A DNA stretch of 11,474 bases, from assembly GCA_964346135.1 (NCBI GenBank), contig CAYFTS010000007.1, forward strand, positions 1-11,474. The letters are read 5' to 3'. Positions 6,144 to 11,474 of this stretch are shown here, in pieces. The position numbers and the translations under genes were made by a program. Below the pieces are notes generated by a model that saw nothing but the letters and a program-made list of their open reading frames with translations, had not been told where the DNA came from and made no database searches. This DNA is from B1-G15 sp964346135. Its GTDB lineage: Archaea; Thermoproteota; Bathyarchaeia; Bathyarchaeales; Bathyarchaeaceae. Position 1 is the first letter of the stretch, and every line of letters begins with the position of its first letter.

Positions 6144-6848
6144 GTGCAAACTTTGAGTGAGACAGAAGCATACAAAGCGTTGTCGAGTAAACCGAGACTT
6201 GAAATATTGAGATTGCTATACCGAAAACCGCTAAGCGTTGAGGAGATAGCGAAATCGCTGAAACTTCAACCAATAACTGTTCGGCATCACCTGCAATCTT
6301 TAGAGGAAGCTGGCTTTATAGAAAAAAATGAACAAAGAGAAGGGGTTGTCGGAAGACCTAAGATCTATTATACAATAGCTAAAAAACCAAAAATTGTTGG
6401 TTTTCCACGGCGCCGCTACCTAGTCCTCTCTAACTTCTTAATAAACACGCTGAAATTCGCTCTTGGCACAAAAAGAGCTCAGAAACTCCTTAGGAAAGTT
6501 GGAATGGACATGGGCGAGAACACCATTAAGAAACTGGAATTAGAACATAATATAAAAGACTGGTCGCCAAAAGTGTATGAGGAGTTCTTTATTAAGAAGT
6601 ATCTTAAAGAATCGGGTGCGGAACCTGAAATTGTAGAGGTTGGCGACAATAAAGTCGTCTATCGTCTGCACAACTGTCTTTTCTTTGAGATGGCGTTGAA
6701 AATGCCAGATATGATGTGTGATGCTCTTCACGACAGCTTTCATGAAGGCGCATCGAAAGCTATGGGGAAGAAAGTGAAGATAAGTCGAGCAACGTGTATG
6801 GCGCATGGCGACTCCTATTGTGAACATGCTTGCGAATGGCAGACTTAA
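6144..6848 (+). CDS. Two-domain transcriptional regulator: ArsR-like winged helix plus Cys-rich SufR/V4R-like sensor
   Basis: A 234-residue cytoplasmic DNA-binding protein. Residues 5-80 form an ArsR/DeoR-type winged helix-turn-helix: ALSSKPRLEILRLL, then the recognition helix around PITVRHHLQSLEEAGFI, then the wing GRPKIYYT. The C-terminal domain has conserved-looking cysteines at 178, 192, 218, 226 and 230 in the pattern HNC...MCDALH..F..G...CMAHGDSYCEHAC. This resembles the ligand-binding part of SufR-type Fe-S repressors and the V4R domain of methanogen MsvR redox regulators. Sensing of Fe-S or thiol redox state is therefore likely, but the ligand is inferred. The GTG at 6144 is used because the ATG at 6134 is in another frame and stops after eight codons; a TTG at 6153 is an alternative. 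It has its own TATA box and sits between two Fe-S/haem gene clusters, either of which could be its target. Confidence 0.85.
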   Translation: MQTLSETEAYKALSSKPRLEILRLLYRKPLSVEEIAKSLKLQPITVRHHLQSLEEAGFIEKNEQREGVVGRPKIYYTIAKKPKIVGFPRRRYLVLSNFLINTLKFALGTKRAQKLLRKVGMDMGENTIKKLELEHNIKDWSPKVYEEFFIKKYLKESGAEPEIVEVGDNKVVYRLHNCLFFEMALKMPDMMCDALHDSFHEGASKAMGKKVKISRATCMAHGDSYCEHACEWQT

Positions 6849-6874
6849 CTTTGTCTTCCAAACGCTTCCCTATT

Positions 6875-6897
6875 GGGTGCATATAATAAAAGCACCT
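6875..6897. repeat. Inverted repeat flanking an AT-rich TATA-like core
   Basis: GGGTGC (6875-6880) and GCACCT (6892-6897) pair over six positions with one G-T wobble, around the 11-base core ATATAATAAAA. It starts 26 bases after the regulator stop codon. It could be a weak terminator for that gene or, since the core looks like a TATA box, an operator around a distal mobA promoter. Neither is proven. Confidence 0.3.
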
Positions 6898-6961
6898 GTG
6901 AACGCAATATCTAAATTAGAAACAAAAAGAAGTTATGTCTAGGGTGGGCGGGAGTGAAGAA

Positions 6962-6986
6962 ACCATACTTTAAGTCAAAGTGTGGT
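6962..6986 (+). repeat. Hairpin in the mobA leader
   Basis: ACCATACTTT and AAAGTGTGGT form a 10-bp stem (nine Watson-Crick pairs and one wobble) with a five-base loop, AAGTC. It is 48 bases upstream of the mobA ATG and preceded by a G-rich run (AGGGTGGGCGGGAG). No T-run follows, so it is not a standard terminator. It may be a leader-RNA element or a protein-binding dyad. Confidence 0.4.
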
Positions 6987-7034
6987 AAAGATTTACTCTT
7001 AATATAATCCGATGAAGTTTTGGAGACATACTTC

Positions 7035-7649
7035 ATGCAAGGGGCTCTTATCTTAGCCGGCGGCAAGAGCAGGAGAATCAAAGGGAACAAGGCATTGATA
7101 AAGCTGGGAGGCAAGCCTTTGCTTTTGCATGTGGTAGAGAAAGTCTTGGGGCTGATTCATGAAATTGTAGTTGTTATTGGAAAAAACAATGAAATAAGCA
7201 ATTACACCACTTTTCTTCCATCAAAAGTCACAGTATTAAAAGACACAGTGGAGGGAAAAGGCCCTCTAGTTGGCATCTTAACCGGGATGCAAGAAATGCG
7301 TTCTGAACATACAGTGATTTTACCATGCGATTCACCCTTCATCCAAAAGGAAGTTATAAGATATCTGTTTAAGAAAGCTCAAGGAGCGGATGCAGCGATT
7401 CCACAGTGGCCTAACGGCAACATTGAACCTCTTCACGCTGTCTACAGAATCTCCTCATCCATTCCTGCCGCTGAAACCGCATTAAGAAAAGATGAGCTGC
7501 TCATTGTGGATATGATTAAGCGATTAGATAAAGTAGTTTACGTGAATACTGAGGAACTTAAAGAATTCGATCAAAAACTAATTTCTTTCTTCAACATAAA
7601 CAACCAAGAAGATTTAATGGTCGCCAGAAAATTAAAATCAAAAATGTAG
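7035..7649 (+). CDS. mobA: Molybdenum cofactor guanylyltransferase MobA
   Basis: A 204-residue cytoplasmic nucleotidyltransferase that joins GMP from GTP to molybdopterin (or tungstopterin), making the guanine-dinucleotide cofactor used by Fwd and formate dehydrogenase-type enzymes. The N-terminal GTP loop LAGGKSRRIKGNKAL (7-21) is characteristic, with Lys19 as the conserved lysine; GPLVGI (76-81) and ILPCDSPFI (95-103, metal-binding D99) follow, and a NINNQEDL segment ends the Rossmann-like domain. The start is the ATG at 7035, nine bases after GGAG (7022-7025); an in-frame TTG at 7020 contains part of that Shine-Dalgarno. It converges on mobB with ten bases between the stop codons. Related nucleotidyltransferases cannot be fully excluded, but the mobB neighbour supports MobA. 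Confidence 0.88.
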   Translation: MQGALILAGGKSRRIKGNKALIKLGGKPLLLHVVEKVLGLIHEIVVVIGKNNEISNYTTFLPSKVTVLKDTVEGKGPLVGILTGMQEMRSEHTVILPCDSPFIQKEVIRYLFKKAQGADAAIPQWPNGNIEPLHAVYRISSSIPAAETALRKDELLIVDMIKRLDKVVYVNTEELKEFDQKLISFFNINNQEDLMVARKLKSKM

Positions 7650-7659
7650 GGAATCTTCA

Positions 7660-8199
7660 TTAATCCAGAACCTCTTTCTTAACCAACTTAAGAAGTTTTT
7701 CTCCTTGATCCTTAAGGTTAATTATAGGCGTTGATATTTCTGCAAGAACGAGTTTTTGTTGAGTGATTGATCCTGTGATCGCAAGTATAGGCTCGACAGT
7801 TCCTTCAAGGGTTCTTCTTAGGTCTTCCTCATTTTTTGCTGTGATGACTTTGAAAATGTCCGATCTTTTAGCGGTCAACGAGTGAAAACCCTCGATGATG
7901 AGTAAATCTAGTTCCTCACCCTTTATCAAATCCAAGATTTTTTCCAAATTATCATAGAAAGCCTCTCCCTTCTTTATTATGGCAGTTTCCCTTGGCGCTA
8001 CGGTCACAACTATTTTGGCACCAGCCTGTGAGTGTCTCCAAGTGTCTTTTCCTTTTACGTCTATGGAAAAGCCAGAATGGTGCACATGCTTGATAGTTCC
8101 TATTTTTAAACCTTCTTTTGAAAAGTGAGAAATCAAGTATTCAATCAAGGTGGTTTTCCCGGATTTAGAAGTTCCCACCACCGCTATTATAGGGACCAT
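7660..8199 (-). CDS. mobB: Molybdopterin-guanine dinucleotide biosynthesis protein MobB
   Basis: A 179-residue P-loop GTPase that assists MobA in molybdo/tungstopterin guanylylation or cofactor insertion. The Walker A motif is GTSKSGKT (9-16). The MobB signature IKHVHHSGFSIDVKGKDTWRH begins at residue 36 and leads into AGA (59-61), and LDLLIIEGFH (around 97-106) corresponds to the Walker B region. Length fits the stand-alone MobB family. The ATG at 8199 is the only start possible, because a TGA stop immediately precedes it in frame; GGTGG lies just upstream. It is transcribed toward mobA, so the pair is not an operon. A minus-strand TATA-like AATTTATTAAAC near 8268-8279 could drive it. Confidence 0.9.
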   Translation of the reverse strand: MVPIIAVVGTSKSGKTTLIEYLISHFSKEGLKIGTIKHVHHSGFSIDVKGKDTWRHSQAGAKIVVTVAPRETAIIKKGEAFYDNLEKILDLIKGEELDLLIIEGFHSLTAKRSDIFKVITAKNEEDLRRTLEGTVEPILAITGSITQQKLVLAEISTPIINLKDQGEKLLKLVKKEVLD

Positions 8200-8456
8200 T
8201 CAAACCACCATTCATGCTAAGAGGGCATTAGATGCGTAAACTCGTATCAGTCATACAGAACAACTTGTTTAATAAATTCTTTTGTCATGCACACGATCAA
8301 AAAAAAATCTACCTATTCAGCTTGCCTCAGGTTTCAAGGAAGTTCTAAAGAGACTGTTGACTTTGGCAGTTGCTCAACGTGTTGCAGCACATCTCACATT
8401 TGCATCATCATTTTAACACAAAAAACAGATGAGTATTCTTATAGCTTTAAAGTAGA

Positions 8457-8468
8457 TGCGTGCACGCA
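8457..8468. repeat. 12-bp perfect palindrome
   Basis: TGCGTGCACGCA is self-complementary over its full length and is GC-rich compared with the surrounding AT-rich spacer. It overlaps the left arm of the hairpin at 8466, so the two structures would be mutually exclusive in RNA. Function unknown. Confidence 0.4.
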
Positions 8469-8490
8469 ATACTTTCTTATTGCATTTTTG
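8466..8490 (+). terminator. Terminator-like hairpin with T-run
   Basis: GCAATA and TATTGC form a six-base stem around the loop CTTTCT, followed by ATTTTTGTTTT. The T-rich tail is the main termination signal in archaea, with the hairpin accessory. No confident plus-strand gene lies immediately upstream, so it may end an unannotated transcript or shield hdrC from read-through. Confidence 0.35.
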
Positions 8491-8523
8491 TTTTAGGGAG
8501 CCTTCTTTGTCTAACTCAAAAGA

Positions 8524-8540
8524 TTTATAACAGTGTTATA
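8524..8540 (+). promoter_or_regulatory. TATA box overlapped by a 15-bp palindromic operator, upstream of hdrCBA
   Basis: TTTATAAC (8524-8531) is a good archaeal TATA box. Overlapping it, TATAACA-G-TGTTATA (8526-8540) is a perfect inverted repeat with a single-base centre. A repressor bound here would block TBP directly. The predicted transcript start is near 8552-8557, giving either a 140-base hdrC leader or a leaderless mini-ORF. The regulator is unknown; the one at 6144 is a candidate. Confidence 0.5.
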
Positions 8541-8556
8541 GCATAATTTATTCTCT

Positions 8557-8655
8557 ATGTCCACAACACAAATTAAATTAAAATATTTCGGTCAAACGAA
8601 GATAAATATCATAAAAACGGCGAAAAACGTTACGCTTAAGTTTATGTTTGTGTAA
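8557..8655 (+). CDS. Possible leaderless 32-residue ORF in the hdr leader
   Basis: ATG at 8557 to TAA at 8653-8655, starting STTQIKLKYFGQTKIN. It starts about 29 bases after the centre of the TATA box at 8524, which is the spacing expected of a leaderless archaeal transcript. It ends 39 bases before the hdrC ATG. The IKLKYFGQT start loosely recalls the first strand of MoaD/ThiS-type sulfur carriers, so a remnant of such a gene is one possibility; a regulatory upstream ORF or a chance frame are others. Evidence is thin. Confidence 0.2.
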   Translation: MSTTQIKLKYFGQTKINIIKTAKNVTLKFMFV

Positions 8656-8694
8656 ATGTTTTGATTCTAAACGAAAAGGCCAAGCGTGATCAAA

Positions 8695-9246
8695 ATGAGC
8701 ATAAAGGAAAAAGTCGAGGTTGAAATTAAAGAAACCTTAAAATCTTCTGATTTCGACCCGGATTTTCCAAGAGAAATAATGAGTCATCATGGCGGGGAAA
8801 AGCTGTCTCTATGTTATCAGTGCGGAACCTGTGCAGGAAGCTGTCCTTCGGGAAAACTCACTGACATGTTCAAAATTCGTAATTTAATTAAAATGTCTCT
8901 ATTGGGGATGAGGCAAGAGGTTCTCTCAAGCGATGCGATATGGCTTTGCGCTTCTTGTTACGCTTGCCAAGAACGCTGTCCCCAAGGGATCGAGATAGCT
9001 GATTTGATGCTGGCTATTAGAAACATAGCTATTAGGGAAGGTTATGGTGCTAAGGGTACGATAGCACAGGGAGCAGCTTTGATAGAAGATGGTCGTTTAG
9101 TAAAAATGACGAGTCTAACAGAAAAAAAACGAGTCACTTATGGACTTCCACCCGCGCCTTCCACTGGAGTAGAAGCCGTAAAGAAGATTGCAAAAGCTAC
9201 AGGTTTTGACGAGCTCATAGAAAGACTCAGGAGTAACGAGAAATGA
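8695..9246 (+). CDS. hdrC: Heterodisulfide reductase subunit C (HdrC)
   Basis: A 183-residue cytoplasmic ferredoxin-like subunit carrying electrons from HdrA to HdrB. The two [4Fe-4S] motifs are CYQCGTCAGSCP (40-51) and CASCYACQERCP (85-96), followed by QGIEIADLMLAIRN, all typical of soluble HdrC. The ATG at 8695 is preferred because GTGATC, complementary to the usual 16S 3' end, lies three bases upstream; the in-frame GTG at 8686 is part of that match. The stop overlaps the hdrB start in an ATGA, so the two are translationally coupled. It is the first gene of hdrCBA. The presence of HdrABC alone does not show methanogenesis, since many anaerobic archaea use it for other disulfide or bifurcation reactions. 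Confidence 0.94.
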   Translation: MSIKEKVEVEIKETLKSSDFDPDFPREIMSHHGGEKLSLCYQCGTCAGSCPSGKLTDMFKIRNLIKMSLLGMRQEVLSSDAIWLCASCYACQERCPQGIEIADLMLAIRNIAIREGYGAKGTIAQGAALIEDGRLVKMTSLTEKKRVTYGLPPAPSTGVEAVKKIAKATGFDELIERLRSNEK

Positions 9247-10112
9247 AATTCGCTCTGTTTCTAGGATGCGTAATACCTGCGAGAGAGCCAGGTTACGAGA
9301 TGGCAACAAGAATCGTAGCCATGAAATTGGATATTGAATTAGTTGACTTGGAAGGAGCGACTTGTTGCGGCACGATTCCCATCGAGTCGCTTGATTTCAA
9401 AACTAGCACAGCAATAGGAGCGTACAACATTTGCTTGGCAGAAGAAATGGACCTCGACTTACTGACTTTGTGTAGCGGATGTTTTCAGCTTCTGCGTAAA
9501 GTGAATGTAGAACTCAAAGAAGATAAGAAGTTAAGGGCTGAAACAAACAAGATTCTTTCTGAAGTCGGTAAAGAATACAAGGGATCAAAGGACGTGAAAA
9601 ACTTTCTCGAAGTTTTGCATAATGACCTTGGCATCGAAAAAGTAAAGGAACACGTCTCCAAGCCTCTAGAGGGGTTGAAAGTTGCAACCTATTATGGTTG
9701 TCACCTTTTGGCGCCTAGCGCGACCTTGAAGCTTGACAACCCGTTACGTCCTCACTTGTTTGATGACTTGGTTGAAGCCACAGGAGCTGAAAGTGTTCCA
9801 TATTCAGAAAAAATGAGGTGTTGTGGGGGTTTATTGAGGGGAGTAAGCGACGAACTTGGGCTCAGACTGGCGAGGAACAAGTTTTTCAACATTTCACAGG
9901 CTCAAGCAGACTGCGTTACGACTGTTTGCCCCTTCTGCTTCATCCAATTCGAAATAGGGCAACTCGAGGTTAGAAGACAGCTTAACGAGACATATGACAT
10001 TCCTATAGTCCATTATCCTCAGCTGTTAGGTCTTGCCATGGGCATAGGACCACGAGAACTTGGTCTTCATACTCATAAGATTAAAACTGAAGATTTGTTG
10101 AAAAAAGTATGA
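9243..10112 (+). CDS. hdrB: Heterodisulfide reductase subunit B (HdrB)
   Basis: A 289-residue catalytic subunit with two cysteine-rich CCG domains that bind the noncubane [4Fe-4S] clusters at which heterodisulfide is reduced. Domain 1 has C9, CCG at 41-43 and CSGC at 77-80. Domain 2 has C153, CCGG at 193-196 and CPFC at 229-232. Both therefore keep the full CX(n)CCGX(n)CXXC set, and nothing is missing. The ATG overlaps the hdrC stop (ATGA), with AGGAG nine bases before it. Length matches the family. The true substrate (CoM-S-S-CoB or another disulfide) cannot be read from the sequence. Confidence 0.95.
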   Translation: MKFALFLGCVIPAREPGYEMATRIVAMKLDIELVDLEGATCCGTIPIESLDFKTSTAIGAYNICLAEEMDLDLLTLCSGCFQLLRKVNVELKEDKKLRAETNKILSEVGKEYKGSKDVKNFLEVLHNDLGIEKVKEHVSKPLEGLKVATYYGCHLLAPSATLKLDNPLRPHLFDDLVEATGAESVPYSEKMRCCGGLLRGVSDELGLRLARNKFFNISQAQADCVTTVCPFCFIQFEIGQLEVRRQLNETYDIPIVHYPQLLGLAMGIGPRELGLHTHKIKTEDLLKKV

Positions 10113-10126
10113 ACGGGGAAAGTGCA

Positions 10127-11474
10127 ATGGAAGAGAAACCGAGAATCGGCGTGTACGTTTGCCATTGTGGACTAAACATAGCTGGAGTTGTGGAAGTCAA
10201 AAAAGTTGCGGAATACGCCAGCTCTCTTCCTGACGTAGTCATCGCCAAGGATTATAGGTACTGTTGTTCTGATCCAGGTCAAGATTTGATTAAAAAAGAC
10301 ATTGAAGAATACAAGCTCAATAGAGTTGTCGTTGCTGCGTGTTCGCCGAACATGCACGAACCGACTTTCAGAAGGGTTTTGGAAGAGTCGGGAGTAAATC
10401 CTTACTTATTTGAAATGGCGAACATTAGGGAGCACTGTTCATGGGTTCATAGAGATGAGCCTGAAAGAGCTACAGAAAAGGCGATGGCTATAGTGGCGAT
10501 GGCTGTATCCAAAGCTCGGCTTTTGAATCCTCTAGAAATTAAAGAAGTTAAGGCTTTGAAAAAAGTGCTTGTTATCGGCGGAGGCATCACTGGAATAAAC
10601 GCTGCTGTAGATTTAGCGGAAATGGGATTCAAAGTATACCTTGTTGAAAAAAACGAAAGCATTGGCGGCAAGATGTCACAGTTGGACAAAACTTTTCCAA
10701 CTCTAGATTGTTCAACTTGTGTGTTAGGTCCTAAGATGGTGGAATGCGGGCGGCATCCTAACATCGAAATCATATCTTACGCTGAAGTTATGGGCGTTGA
10801 GGGTTACGTTGGAAACTTCAAGGTGAAAGTTCTGAAGAAACCGCGGTATGTGATAGCTAATAACTGCACTGCTTGTGGCGAGTGTTCAGATGTTTGTCCA
10901 ATAGAGATTCCAAACGAATGGAACATGAACATGAGCGTTAGAAAAGTAATATCAATTCCCTTTGACTATGCGATTCCCCTAATTTATACAATAAACCGAG
11001 ACCATTGCATCGAATGTTACAAGTGTGTGGATGCATGTGGTCCGCGAAGAGCCATATACTTTGATCAAAAACCTGAAGAAATTGAATTAGAAGTAGGCGC
11101 AATAATTGCTGCGATCGGCTATGACGCATATGACCCAACTATAGATGAAGAGTATGGTTACGGAGTTTATACTAACGTCATAACTGGATTAGAAATGGAG
11201 CGGTTGCTTAGCGCTGCTGGCCCCACTGGCGGAGTAGTCAATCGTCCTTCTGACTTAAAAGAGCCAAAACGCATAGCTTTTATTCAATGCGTAGGATCAA
11301 GAAGCTTACGTAGGAACCCATACTGTTCGCGAGTCTGTTGCATGTACTCCATAAAGCATGCTCGACAATTGAAAGAAAAACATCCTGAAATGGACGTTGC
11401 CATTTATTATATGGACATAAGGGCGTTTGGGAAGGGATTTGAAGAATTCTACGAACAAGCAGCACGTGAATATA
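10127..11474 (+). CDS. hdrA: Heterodisulfide reductase subunit A (HdrA), 3' end beyond window
   Basis: The first 449 codons of the FAD- and Fe-S-containing subunit that performs flavin-based electron bifurcation; full HdrA is usually about 650 residues. Visible features in order: an N-terminal domain with RIGVYVCHCG (C12, C14); the FAD-binding VIGGGITG (GxGxxG at 151-156); TLDCSTC (C195, C198) in the HdrA-specific insert; ferredoxin clusters at C247/C250/C253/C257 and C294/C297/C300/C304; and the conserved FIQCVGSR (C388) and YCSRVCC (C400, C404, C405) region. The frame is open to the end. The ATG at 10127 follows CGGGGA and gives the usual HdrA start MEEKPRIGV; an in-frame ATG at 10109 overlaps the hdrB stop as ATGA and is an alternative adding six residues. 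No MvhD or selenocysteine feature is visible in this part. Confidence 0.95.
   Translation, partial: MEEKPRIGVYVCHCGLNIAGVVEVKKVAEYASSLPDVVIAKDYRYCCSDPGQDLIKKDIEEYKLNRVVVAACSPNMHEPTFRRVLEESGVNPYLFEMANIREHCSWVHRDEPERATEKAMAIVAMAVSKARLLNPLEIKEVKALKKVLVIGGGITGINAAVDLAEMGFKVYLVEKNESIGGKMSQLDKTFPTLDCSTCVLGPKMVECGRHPNIEIISYAEVMGVEGYVGNFKVKVLKKPRYVIANNCTACGECSDVCPIEIPNEWNMNMSVRKVISIPFDYAIPLIYTINRDHCIECYKCVDACGPRRAIYFDQKPEEIELEVGAIIAAIGYDAYDPTIDEEYGYGVYTNVITGLEMERLLSAAGPTGGVVNRPSDLKEPKRIAFIQCVGSRSLRRNPYCSRVCCMYSIKHARQLKEKHPEMDVAIYYMDIRAFGKGFEEFYEQAAREY

Larger units (their letters stand above)
8200..8694. other. 495-base intergenic region between mobB and hdrC, no convincing gene
   Basis: The mobB promoter probably occupies the left end. 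A 69-codon open frame at 8287-8496 lacks a ribosome-binding site and any recognisable family, and its end overlaps a hairpin, so it is not called. A small imperfect hairpin occurs around 8373-8392 (TGCT...CAAC-GT-GTTG...AGCA). A 12-bp palindrome at 8457-8468 overlaps a terminator-like hairpin at 8466-8490. The right part holds the hdr promoter/operator at 8524-8540, a possible leaderless mini-ORF at 8557-8655, and a weaker TATA-like TTTATG near 8641, about 52 bases before the hdrC ATG. Confidence 0.6.

Noticed and set aside
8287..8496. 69-codon Cys-containing plus-strand ORF
   Set aside because: The CSTCC and HICI cysteines looked metal-binding at first, but there is no ribosome-binding site, no family pattern, and the 3' end is taken up by a palindrome and a terminator-like hairpin.
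8587..8600. TTCG-N6-CGAA dyad as a possible MsvR-type operator
   Set aside because: As I recall the MsvR box, its half-sites are longer and further apart, and a 4+4 dyad in this AT-rich leader may be chance.
11006..11038. HdrA second ferredoxin motif ending in CG rather than CP
   Set aside because: CGP-type endings at this cluster are, to my knowledge, usual in HdrA proteins, so this is not an anomaly.
1..11474. CRISPR arrays, tRNA, rRNA, insertion sequences, prophage
   Set aside because: No regularly spaced long repeats, cloverleaf, rRNA-like stretch, transposase or attachment-site duplication was seen on either strand.

Overview
The window reads as archaeal. Several starts are preceded by TATA boxes centred about 50 bases upstream, Shine-Dalgarno sequences complement an archaeal 16S 3' end, and the gene content (HdrA/B/C, an FwdF-type polyferredoxin, MobA/MobB, a MenA-like UbiA enzyme) is that of an anaerobic archaeon with a C1 or methanogen-like energy metabolism. 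Combining cytoplasmic Hdr/Fwd proteins with N-glycosylation-rich multiheme c-type cytochromes would fit a Bathyarchaeia-like (Thermoproteota) or Archaeoglobus-like lineage. That placement is inference; there is no rRNA or marker gene here to settle it.

Layout. Positions 1-2565, minus strand: a MenA-like UbiA prenyltransferase, then a six-motif polyferredoxin resembling FwdF, then the 5' part of an hdrC paralogue that runs off the left edge. A tandem array of about 20-bp repeats lies in the hdrC promoter. Positions 2566-2854 form the divergent promoter region. Positions 2855-5902, plus strand: a probable three-gene operon with a membrane-anchored nonaheme cytochrome c, a membrane-anchored monoheme protein with a PKD domain, and a five-helix membrane protein with histidines near its predicted outer face. 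Positions 6144-6848: a two-domain regulator (ArsR-like winged helix plus a Cys-rich SufR/V4R-like sensor). Positions 7035-8199: mobA and mobB, tail to tail. Positions 8200-8694: a 495-base non-coding stretch with palindromes, a terminator-like hairpin and a probable promoter/operator. Positions 8695-11474: hdrC-hdrB-hdrA, with hdrA cut by the right edge.

How the genes may work together. HdrABC and the FwdF-like protein form cytoplasmic Fe-S electron-transfer machinery of the kind that links flavin-based electron bifurcation to CO2/formylmethanofuran chemistry. MobA/MobB would supply the guanylylated molybdo- or tungstopterin that Fwd or formate dehydrogenase needs. The MenA-like enzyme suggests a membrane naphthoquinone. 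The adjacent cytochrome operon looks like a route from the membrane (quinol, through the five-helix protein) to surface-anchored multiheme cytochrome c. The regulator may couple expression to redox or Fe-S status. The most notable candidate for an undescribed system is the 2855-5902 cytochrome module with its divergent quinone gene. The most notable regulatory signals are the tandem repeats at 441-499 and the TATA-overlapping palindrome at 8526-8540.
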